From Prevotella sp. UBA6429 (GTDB taxonomy: Bacteria > Bacteroidota > Bacteroidia > Bacteroidales > Bacteroidaceae), in assembly GCA_002437285.1 (NCBI GenBank), contig DJOV01000119.1, positions 1 to 6,320 on the forward strand: a DNA stretch of 6,320 nucleotides, written 5' to 3'. Positions 1-5,604 of this stretch are shown here, piece after piece. Every line of letters starts with the position of its first letter. Within the stretch, counting starts at the first letter, position 1. The notes beneath the pieces were generated by a model. It was not told the origin of the DNA and made no database searches. It saw only the letters and a program-made list of their open reading frames with translations. The position numbers were made by a program, and so were the translations under genes.

Positions 1-10
1 CCCTTTATCG

Positions 11-18
11 CAAAATTA
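11..18 (-). promoter_or_regulatory. Candidate Bacteroidota -7 promoter element, divergent
   Basis: Read on the minus strand this is TAATTTTG, a full match to the Bacteroidota housekeeping -7 consensus TAnnTTTG, and it is followed by C as is often seen. The matching -33 TTTG is not at the usual 19-21 bp spacing; the nearest TTTG copies upstream sit about 7 and 26 bp away. If real, it would start transcription leftwards out of the window, making this a divergent intergenic region. The evidence is a single 8-bp motif, so the call is weak. Confidence 0.3.
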
Positions 19-213
19 CCCCATGCAAATCGCGGCGCGACCGACAAATAACGCCATTTTCGCGTTCTATTTCAACCGTCATCCGTGACAAAGTTTTGCG
101 ACAAAAAACATGACAATATATATAGCTGTGGTTTCAGTCCCCTGTGAAGATGGCAGATGATCCGTCCCTATGTGTTGTGCAGTCTGTTGTTGATGGCGAG
201 ATCGAGGCATCGA

Positions 214-228
214 GGAGAGAGGCTCTCC
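214..228. repeat. Short inverted repeat, GGAGAG-AGG-CTCTCC
   Basis: A perfect 6-bp inverted repeat with a 3-nt centre. It directly follows a near-perfect 8-bp tandem duplication at 201-216 (ATCGAGGC then ATCGAGGA). No T-run follows on either strand, so it is not a typical intrinsic terminator. It could be a protein-binding site, a hairpin in a leader transcript, or chance. Confidence 0.4.
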
Positions 229-238
229 GGGTGCCAGG

Positions 239-263
239 TTTGTCCGTGCTGGCGCACGACAAA
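239..263. repeat. Imperfect inverted repeat / hairpin
   Basis: TTTGTCCGTGC (239-249) and GCACGACAAA (254-263) can pair over 10 bp around a TGGC loop, with one bulged C in the left arm. No U-tract follows in either direction, so a terminator is unlikely. It would form a hairpin if transcribed from a promoter further upstream. Its function is unknown. Confidence 0.45.
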
Positions 264-296
264 ATGTTGATAGGTGGCGTCAAAGACTATGCATCG

Positions 297-313
297 TGTC
301 CATTTTCTGTACG
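297..313. promoter_or_regulatory. Degenerate upstream copy of the operator palindrome
   Basis: This 17-bp stretch starts with the same TGTCCA half-site as the perfect palindrome at 318-334 and agrees with it at 11 of 17 positions; the right half (TGTACG against TGGACA) keeps only 4 of 6. The two sites are 21 bp apart centre to centre, close to two helical turns, so a protein bound to both would lie on the same DNA face. That arrangement is typical of paired activator sites upstream of sigma-54 promoters. It would be centred near -110 relative to the predicted start. Confidence 0.4.
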
Positions 314-359
314 GTGTTGTCCAATAATTGGACAGTAGTCAAAAGGTGGATTTTCTGTA
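302..359 (+). repeat. Direct repeat ATTTTCTGTA flanking the palindrome
   Basis: The 10-mer ATTTTCTGTA occurs at 302-311 and again at 350-359, 48 bp apart, on either side of the perfect palindrome. The first copy overlaps the degenerate operator site. The second lies in the AT-rich spacer between the palindrome and the -24/-12 promoter. It may be part of the regulatory architecture or a remnant of local duplication. Confidence 0.4.
318..334. promoter_or_regulatory. Perfect 17-bp palindrome, probable activator site
   Basis: TGTCCAAT-A-ATTGGACA is a perfect inverted repeat with 8-bp arms and a single central A at 326, the pattern expected of a dimeric helix-turn-helix regulator. Its centre is 89 bp upstream of the start predicted from the -24/-12 element, within the range usual for NtrC-type enhancer-binding proteins. 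No T-run follows, which argues against a terminator. The alternative is a repressor operator for an upstream promoter. The palindrome is seen directly; its role as an activator site is inferred from position. Confidence 0.6.
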
Positions 360-387
360 AAATACTTATTTTCAATCTGTTGCGTTT

Positions 388-404
388 TTGGCACGGCTTT
401 GGCG
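388..404 (+). promoter_or_regulatory. Sigma-54 (RpoN) -24/-12 promoter candidate
   Basis: The sequence TTGGCACGGCTTTGGCG has TTGGCACG at -24, a full match to the YTGGCACG part of the RpoN consensus, and TGGC in place of TTGC at -12. The invariant GG (390-391) and GC (402-403) are separated by exactly 10 bp, as required. An AT-rich spacer (about 340-388) lies between it and the palindromic sites, which would suit DNA bending. The predicted start near 415 is only about 3 nt before the ATG at 418. An AGGA at 407-410 resembles a Shine-Dalgarno sequence but would lie outside such a transcript. Either the mRNA is nearly leaderless or a second promoter further upstream is used. Confidence 0.6.
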
Positions 405-417
405 TTAGGATAAACGT

Positions 418-1695
418 ATGAAAAGAACGATTAGCACATTTATCCTGACGCTGGCCTGCGCGGCCGCCACCGCCCAGAACACCTGGACGCTCGACAGTTG
501 CGTCAGCTATGCCGTGAGCCACGCCAACAACGTGCGCCGCAGTCGCATCGAGCTCACGCAGAGCCACAGCGACGCCCGCACGGCCGCGCTCGACTTCCTG
601 CCCACCGTGAGTGGGCAGGTGAGCGGACAATACGCCTGGGGTCGCAATGTGGACCCTGAGACCAACACGTACAACACCATCACCACCTTTAATAATTATT
701 ATACGGTGGAGGCATCGGTCAGCCTCTTCGACGGCGGCCAGACGCTCAACGCCTTCCGCCGCGCCAAGAACGCCCGTGCCTACGCCGCCACGACGCTGCA
801 GAAGGAGGCCGACGACAAGGCGCTGGCCGTGATGACGAAGTTTGTAGATGCCATATACAACCAGAAGAGTGTGGCTCTCGCCGAGGAGAAGCTCGCCGAC
901 AGCCGCGCCCTTCTGCTCAAGACACAGCGTCTCTTCGAGCTTGGCGAGAAGTCGCGCCCCGACGTGGCGCAGATGGAGAGCCAAGTGGCGGAAGACGACT
1001 ACAACCTGCTGCACCAGCAAAACCAGGCCCGGCTGGCCCTGATGGCCCTCAAGAGCGAGATGAACTATCCTGTGGCCGACACCCTCTGCCTCACCGACGA
1101 GACACCTGTGGGTACCTGGGAAGCCGCCGGGCGTGGCCAGCTCAGCGTAGAGCTGGAGAAGCAGAAAGTGAAAGACCTGAAGTATGCCTGGCTCATGGCC
1201 AAGGGCAACCTGCTGCCCAGCCTCTCCCTCGGCGGGGGCGTGCAGACCAACTATTACCGTAATCTCTCTCAAGGAAGTGGCAGTGCGGCCGGATTCGGCT
1301 CGCAGATGAAAAACAATCTCGGCGAATACGTCTACCTGTCACTTTCCATTCCCCTCTTCACCCCCAGCCGCTGGCGGTCGGTGCGCAGGGCCAAGAGCGA
1401 GTGGCAGAAGGCCCAGCTCGACCTCGACGACGCGCGCCGCAAGCTCAGCGACGACCGCGCGCAAGCCCAGGCCGACCTGGCAGGCTATCGCCGCGAGGTG
1501 GTGCAGATGGAGCGCAAGGTGGCCGCCGACTCGCTGGCTTACCACCTCTCAAGCCGTAAGTTTGAGGAAGGCATGCTCTCCACCTTCGACCTGCACACGG
1601 CTGCGCAGACTCTCCTGCAGTCGCGCATCAAGCTCCTGCAGTCGCACCTGCTGCTCGTCATGAAGCGCCGCCTGGTGGATTATCTCGGCCAATAG
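418..1695 (+). CDS. TolC-family outer-membrane efflux channel
   Basis: This is the outer-membrane exit duct of a tripartite efflux pump, expected to trimerise into a beta-barrel with a long periplasmic alpha-helical tunnel that docks on the adaptor. The 425-residue protein is in the usual size range. It begins with a Sec signal peptide (charged MKR, hydrophobic core, A-x-A cleavage near residue 19, before QNTW). Two OEP repeats are visible. The first has LP at 61-62 leading into a strand region and SLFDGG around 102-107, followed by long charged helices to about 235. The second has LLPSLSLGG from 265 and PLFTPSR near 312-318, followed by the C-terminal helices. The start at 418 is fixed because an in-frame TAA lies at 412-414 and the signal peptide begins there. 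An AT-rich patch at 687-704 (FNNYYT) stands out in an otherwise GC-rich gene and would fall in the surface strand/loop region. It is the first gene of the operon. Substrate unknown. Confidence 0.93.
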   Translation: MKRTISTFILTLACAAATAQNTWTLDSCVSYAVSHANNVRRSRIELTQSHSDARTAALDFLPTVSGQVSGQYAWGRNVDPETNTYNTITTFNNYYTVEASVSLFDGGQTLNAFRRAKNARAYAATTLQKEADDKALAVMTKFVDAIYNQKSVALAEEKLADSRALLLKTQRLFELGEKSRPDVAQMESQVAEDDYNLLHQQNQARLALMALKSEMNYPVADTLCLTDETPVGTWEAAGRGQLSVELEKQKVKDLKYAWLMAKGNLLPSLSLGGGVQTNYYRNLSQGSGSAAGFGSQMKNNLGEYVYLSLSIPLFTPSRWRSVRRAKSEWQKAQLDLDDARRKLSDDRAQAQADLAGYRREVVQMERKVAADSLAYHLSSRKFEEGMLSTFDLHTAAQTLLQSRIKLLQSHLLLVMKRRLVDYLGQ

Positions 1696-1761
1696 GCCGA
1701 CAGGTCACTCACGATATATCTCATAAACCCATATAACAACTATTCAAAACAACATACGACA
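1696..1761 (+). other. Channel-adaptor intercistronic gap, A-rich leader
   Basis: This 66-base gap is AT-rich compared with the genes, and its last 25 bases before the ATG are A-rich with no Shine-Dalgarno match. That is normal for Bacteroidota, where A-rich leaders rather than anti-SD pairing mark starts. No hairpin with a T-run is seen, so the next gene is probably co-transcribed. It contains CACGATATA at 1710-1718, which recurs in the next gap. Confidence 0.6.
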
Positions 1762-3018
1762 ATGGATATCAAGATAGAGAAAAAGAAATATGCCCTGCCC
1801 CGTAAGTACTGGCCCTGGATCGGAGGCGGCGTGGTGTTTGTGGCAGTGGTGCTGTGGCTGGCGCTGGGCAACTTCAGCTCCTCGCTCAACGTAGACGCCA
1901 AGAGCCTGAACATCGGCGACGTGACCAGCGGCCAGTTTGACGACTATGTGTCGGTCGACGGCAGTGTGGCCCCCATCCAGGTAGTGCAGATCTCGCCCGA
2001 GGAGGGCGGCGTGGTGCTCGAGAAAGTGGTGGAGGAGGGCACCCATGTGCGCAAGGGCGATGTCATCGTGCGGCTCAGCAACTCCAACCTCGACCTGCAG
2101 ATCCTCAATGCCGAGAGCGAACTGGCAGAGAAGCAGGACATGCTCCGCAACACCGAGCTGTCGCTCGAGCAGGACATGCTCAACAACAAGACCGAGGCCG
2201 CCCAGTATGACATGGATGTCACCTCGAAGAAACGCGCCTACGACCACCAGCGCGCCCTGCAGAAGGAACAGCTCAACTCGCGCGAGGACTATCTCAAGGC
2301 ACAGGAGGAATACAGGCTCGCCCAGCAGAAAAACACCCTCATCAAGCAACGCCTGAAGAAGAGCACACAGCTGCGCCGCGCGCAGATGAGCCAGATGGCC
2401 GACAACCTCGAGTCGATGCAGCGCAACGTGCAGCTCGTGCGTGAGCGCAAGGCCAAGCTCGACGTGCGCTCCACCATCGACGGCGAGGTGGGCCAGCTCG
2501 ACATCGAACTGGGCCAGAACATACAGCCCGGACAGAAGATAGGTGTCATCAACGACCTCTCCGACTACAAGGTGCAGGCCCAGGTGGACGAACACTATGT
2601 AGACCGTGTGCACCCCGGACTGACAGGAACTTTCGAGCAAAACGGCAAGCGCTACACCCTCGAGGTGCGCAAGGTCTATCCGGAAGTGACCAACGGGCGG
2701 TTCAAGATCGACTTCGTGTTCCGTGGCGCGCGGCCCCAGAACATACGCACCGGACAGACCTACTATGTCGACCTGCAGCTTGGCGAGTCGAAGCGCGCCG
2801 TGCTCATACCCAAGGGGACGTTCTACAGCGTGACGGGTGGACAGTGGATCTTTGTGCTCGACAAGAGCGGCAAGAAGGCTTATCGCCGCAACATCACCAT
2901 CGGGCGGCAGAACCCGCAATACTATGAGGTCATCGAGGGCCTGGAGCCCGGCGAGCGCGTCATCACCAGCGGATACGAGGCCTTCAAGGACAACCAGACG
3001 CTCGTGCTCAAGCACTGA
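1762..3018 (+). CDS. HlyD/MacA-type periplasmic adaptor (membrane fusion protein)
   Basis: This is the adaptor linking the inner-membrane ABC permease to the outer-membrane channel. The 418-residue protein has a short basic cytoplasmic end and one hydrophobic anchor at about 17-36 (rich in W, G and V) with no cleavage or lipobox motif, so it should stay tethered to the inner membrane facing the periplasm. The domains follow the family order: first lipoyl half at about 70-112 (GGVVLEKVVEEGTHVRKGD), a charged coiled-coil hairpin at about 113-233, second lipoyl half at about 234-262 (DGEVGQLDIELGQNIQPGQ), a beta-barrel to about 350, and a membrane-proximal domain ending with GLEPGERVITSGYEAF and the C-terminus. 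The long hairpin is the part expected to meet the channel tips. It starts 66 bases after the channel gene and precedes the permease, so it is most likely dedicated to this pump. The HlyD-like fold is clear; MacA-like function is inferred from the neighbours. Confidence 0.93.
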   Translation: MDIKIEKKKYALPRKYWPWIGGGVVFVAVVLWLALGNFSSSLNVDAKSLNIGDVTSGQFDDYVSVDGSVAPIQVVQISPEEGGVVLEKVVEEGTHVRKGDVIVRLSNSNLDLQILNAESELAEKQDMLRNTELSLEQDMLNNKTEAAQYDMDVTSKKRAYDHQRALQKEQLNSREDYLKAQEEYRLAQQKNTLIKQRLKKSTQLRRAQMSQMADNLESMQRNVQLVRERKAKLDVRSTIDGEVGQLDIELGQNIQPGQKIGVINDLSDYKVQAQVDEHYVDRVHPGLTGTFEQNGKRYTLEVRKVYPEVTNGRFKIDFVFRGARPQNIRTGQTYYVDLQLGESKRAVLIPKGTFYSVTGGQWIFVLDKSGKKAYRRNITIGRQNPQYYEVIEGLEPGERVITSGYEAFKDNQTLVLKH

Positions 3019-3087
3019 CCCCGGCGCATTGGCCTTTGACATAACAGACAACACATCACACACGATATACCGAAAAAAGCATTGGAC
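3019..3087 (+). other. Adaptor-permease intercistronic gap
   Basis: A 69-base gap that turns AT-rich towards the permease start. No Shine-Dalgarno sequence or terminator hairpin is visible. CACGATATA at 3061-3069 repeats the 9-mer found in the preceding gap, here 27 bases before the ATG. A TTG at 3082 is in frame with the permease and could add two residues, but the ATG at 3088 is preferred. Confidence 0.55.
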
Positions 3088-5511
3088 ATGAATTATTTCA
3101 CAAAAGCCTTTTCAGGACTGGCTCGCCGTGGCCAGCACAACTTCGCCAAGATTCTGTGTCTTGGCCTCGGACTGGCCATCAGCTCGGTCATCATCGCCGA
3201 GATCTACTATGAGCAGACCTTCGACACCCATTTCGCTGGAGCCGACCGCACCTATCATGTAATAGAGAAATACAAGGTGGGCGACATGAGCGACATGGGC
3301 GACAGCCCCAACACGCCAGGAGCGTGGGCGCCGGGCATCAAGAAATACGTGCCCATGGTGGAGGCTGCCACGCGCATCACCAACCAGTGGGGCAAAGACA
3401 CGCAGTTGCGCCTGCAGGGTAGCTCCAAGGGAGCGGAGGGCGACGGGATGACGGTGAAGTCGAGCATTGTCCTGGCTGACAGTTGCTTCTTCGACGTCTT
3501 CCCGCGGCCCATCCTCGCCGGCGATGCCCGCAAGGTGCTCTCCACCAAAAACTGTGTCATGGTCAGCTCAGACCTGGCCAAGACCATTGGCGGTAACGTT
3601 GTCGGTCGTCGCTTCACCATCGACGACGCACCCGGCATCACATTCACCATCGGTGGTGTGTTTGAGGCCTTCCCATGGGGCTCCTCGATGCATGGCAAAG
3701 ACGCGTTCCTGGCCATGAAGGACATCGGGCAGTTCACCTACGATGGCACCGACAATTGGGTTGGCAACGACCGCTACCGGTCGTATGTGCGCCTGGCCAA
3801 GGGCCACGACATCAGCGAGCTGCGCCCCTACATGACCCGCATGCTCAACGACAACATCGACATGGCCGCCATGGCCAAGGCCGGTGCCAAGGTCGATGTC
3901 GACTTCCTGACGCTCAACGACTACTATTGCAGCGACTCCTACATCCAGATGATGAAGTGGATCCTGAGCATCGTGGCCTTCGTGCTGCTCTTCACCTCGG
4001 TCATGAACTACCTGCTCATCATCGTGAGCAACACCGTGAGCCGCTCGCGCGAGATGGCCGTGCGCAAGTGCTTCGGCGCCGAGAAGGGCAACCTCTATGC
4101 CCAGACGCTCTCCGAGGCCATCGTCCACGTGGCGCTGTCGGTGGCGCTGGCCGCCCTGCTGGTGTTTGTCTGCAAGGGCACCATCGAAGACTTTCTCTCG
4201 GCCCCTGTGGCCGCCCTGCTCTTCAACCGTGGCGCATGGATTCTCGTGGCCATCGTGGTGGCCGTCATCTTCATTGGTGGTGTGGTGCCGGGCTGGCTGT
4301 TCCAGCGCACACCGGTCACCAGCGCCTTCCGCGGATGGTCGGAGCACCGCCGCCGCTGGAAGCTGGCGCTGCTGGCGGGCGAGTTTGCCATCGTGGGCCT
4401 GATGTTGAGCTTGCTCTGGGTCATCAGCGCGCAATACAGCAAGATGACCAACATCGACCCAGGCTACAAGTACGACCATGTGGCCATCCTCAGCGTGCAG
4501 GGCCTGCAGAACGACGAGTGCCGCCGTTGCCTCGACGAGCTTCGCCGCGACCCTCATGTGTCGCTGGTGTCCACAGCCACCTACCTCCCCTTGGACGGCT
4601 GGTTCGGCTCGGGCAACAACGTGTCGTTGCCCGGCAGCGACCAGGAGCTGTTCAACGCGCAAGACCTCTACTTCGTGGGCGATGATTTCTTCAAGATGCT
4701 TGACATACCGGTCACACAAGGCTCCTTCTTCACCGACCGCAGCGACACCTCGCGCCAGGTCATGGTCGACGAGCGCTTCGCCCAGAAGCTCGCCCAGACA
4801 GCCGGATGGAAGGACGGCGTGGTGGGCAAGCGCATCTTCGTGTCGGAGCACTGCGCGGACCAACATTCGTTTGTGCAGATCGTTGGCGTGTTCTCCAGCA
4901 TACAGCTGGGCGGTGCCACACAGGCCAACGGCAAGGCCGACCAGCCTTGCATGGTGTTCTATTCGGCCTCGGGCAACACGGGCCAGATCCTGCTGAAGAT
5001 GGAAGAGCTGACACCCGAGACGATGCTTGCCGTGCGACAAAACGTGGAGAAGTTGCTCCCCGGCAAGGACGTGAAGCTGGTGAGCTATGCCTCGGAGTAT
5101 GAGAGCCAGTACGTGTCGCAGCGCAACTTCCGCAACGGCATCCTCGTGGGAGGCATCGTGGTCTTCGTCATCGCCATCCTCGGACTGGTAGGCTATTCGT
5201 CCGATGAGGTGGCACGCCGCAGCAAGGAGATTGCCATCCGCAAGGTCAACGGCGCCCGGGTGGGCGATATCCTCCGCCTGTTTGTCAAGGACATCATGCG
5301 CGTGGCACTGCCCAGCGTGCTCGTGGGCTGCGTGGGCGCATGGCTCATCGCCGCCCAGTGGCTGCAAAACTTCACTGTGCGCATCACGCTCGCGCCATGG
5401 GGCTTCCTGGCCGTGACGATAGCCATACTCCTTGTCATCAGCCTCTCCATTGTGGTCAACTGCCGCAAGGTAGCTGTGTCGAATCCCGTGCAATACCTGA
5501 AGGACGAGTGA
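3088..5511 (+). CDS. MacB/FtsX-type ABC transporter permease, double module
   Basis: This is the inner-membrane subunit of the pump. In this family ATP-driven movements of the transmembrane part are passed to periplasmic domains, which push substrate through adaptor and channel. The 807-residue protein has two similar halves. Half one has TM1 (about 20-40), a MacB-type periplasmic domain (about 41-288) and TM2-4 (about 291-314, 344-364, 382-404). Half two has TM5 (about 424-449), a second periplasmic domain (450-683) and TM6-8 (about 685-706, 740-760, 771-793). Each half has the FtsX signature after its second TM: REMAVRK at 321-327 and SKEIAIRK at 712-719, both followed by a GA pair, in the cytoplasmic segment expected to touch the ATPase. 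The C-terminus (NPVQYLKDE) is typical. One chain should thus supply both pseudo-symmetric halves, unlike MacB, which is a homodimer with fused ATPase. A CxxC (C478, C481) lies in the second periplasmic domain. The ATG at 3088 is preferred over the TTG at 3082 because it directly begins the MNYF terminus I associate with this family. Confidence 0.92.
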   Translation: MNYFTKAFSGLARRGQHNFAKILCLGLGLAISSVIIAEIYYEQTFDTHFAGADRTYHVIEKYKVGDMSDMGDSPNTPGAWAPGIKKYVPMVEAATRITNQWGKDTQLRLQGSSKGAEGDGMTVKSSIVLADSCFFDVFPRPILAGDARKVLSTKNCVMVSSDLAKTIGGNVVGRRFTIDDAPGITFTIGGVFEAFPWGSSMHGKDAFLAMKDIGQFTYDGTDNWVGNDRYRSYVRLAKGHDISELRPYMTRMLNDNIDMAAMAKAGAKVDVDFLTLNDYYCSDSYIQMMKWILSIVAFVLLFTSVMNYLLIIVSNTVSRSREMAVRKCFGAEKGNLYAQTLSEAIVHVALSVALAALLVFVCKGTIEDFLSAPVAALLFNRGAWILVAIVVAVIFIGGVVPGWLFQRTPVTSAFRGWSEHRRRWKLALLAGEFAIVGLMLSLLWVISAQYSKMTNIDPGYKYDHVAILSVQGLQNDECRRCLDELRRDPHVSLVSTATYLPLDGWFGSGNNVSLPGSDQELFNAQDLYFVGDDFFKMLDIPVTQGSFFTDRSDTSRQVMVDERFAQKLAQTAGWKDGVVGKRIFVSEHCADQHSFVQIVGVFSSIQLGGATQANGKADQPCMVFYSASGNTGQILLKMEELTPETMLAVRQNVEKLLPGKDVKLVSYASEYESQYVSQRNFRNGILVGGIVVFVIAILGLVGYSSDEVARRSKEIAIRKVNGARVGDILRLFVKDIMRVALPSVLVGCVGAWLIAAQWLQNFTVRITLAPWGFLAVTIAILLVISLSIVVNCRKVAVSNPVQYLKDE

Positions 5512-5604
5512 CAAGACCGGATGTGCGGTTGGCCGGCTGACGCGCCGGACGCCCGCCACCGGAAAACATAAATATTCGAAAACAAGATAAAACAAAAAGA
5601 CAAG
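5512..5604 (+). other. Permease-ATPase intercistronic gap with GC-rich structured segment
   Basis: The first half of this 93-base gap (about 5517-5562) is GC-rich and full of short complementary stretches. The second half (5563-5604) is strongly A-rich and leads to the ATPase start without a Shine-Dalgarno sequence. No T-run follows the GC-rich part, so read-through is expected. The segment could be an RNA structure that affects mRNA stability or the relative amounts of permease and ATPase, which is inference. Confidence 0.5.
5533..5548 (+). repeat. Intercistronic hairpin CCGGC-TGACGC-GCCGG
   Basis: A perfect 5-bp GC-only stem with a 6-nt loop. It may be extended by GTGCGG (5523-5528) pairing with CCGCCAC (5553-5559) with one bulged C, and by a CCGG pair (5517-5520 with 5559-5562, which would compete for the last base). 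There is no U-tract, so it is not a classic terminator. Confidence 0.45.

Larger units (their letters stand above)
1..417. other. Upstream non-coding / regulatory region
   Basis: No convincing gene is visible in this stretch. Positions 1-125 and 300-417 are AT-rich and look intergenic, while 130-300 is richer in GC. An open frame from a GTG at 144 to 338 would give 64 residues, but it matches no family I recognise and its end runs through the palindrome at 318-334, so I do not call it. The opposite strand also has a frame without stops over 160-330, but with no start codon. What can be supported is listed separately: a minus-strand -7 element, two inverted repeats, tandem palindromic sites and a -24/-12 promoter. 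The middle part could be a decayed gene remnant or a structured leader; I cannot tell which. Confidence 0.6.

Noticed and set aside
94..126. Plus-strand Bacteroidota promoter (TTTTG followed by TATATATAG)
   Set aside because: The spacing is about right, but the -7 half matches TAnnTTTG only in TA and one T; low-complexity AT sequence gives such matches easily.
318..334. The palindrome as an intrinsic terminator
   Set aside because: The arms are AT-rich with a one-base centre and no T-run follows on either strand; a protein-binding site explains it better.
144..338. 64-codon plus-strand frame upstream of the operon, starting at GTG
   Set aside because: No recognisable family, a weak start and a 3' end inside the palindrome. 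Kept only as an observation about the GC-richer island.
454..462. Possible lipobox around C14 of the channel (TLAC)
   Set aside because: Position -3 is Thr and -2 is Leu, unlike a lipobox, and the segment continues into a typical A-x-A signal peptidase I site near residue 19.
280..1272. Antisense open frame (330 codons) opposite the channel gene and its promoter region
   Set aside because: The frame runs through the palindrome and the -24/-12 element, and the sense strand has a clear signal peptide and OEP repeats.
1744..3063. Antisense open frame (439 codons) covering the whole adaptor gene
   Set aside because: Same cause: the sense gene has a complete HlyD domain order, while the antisense product is a Leu/Val/His-rich sequence without motifs.
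3675..4685. Plus-strand alternative frame of 336 codons inside the permease
   Set aside because: It overlaps the real gene in another frame and its translation is Arg/His/Gly/Gln-rich without membrane segments.
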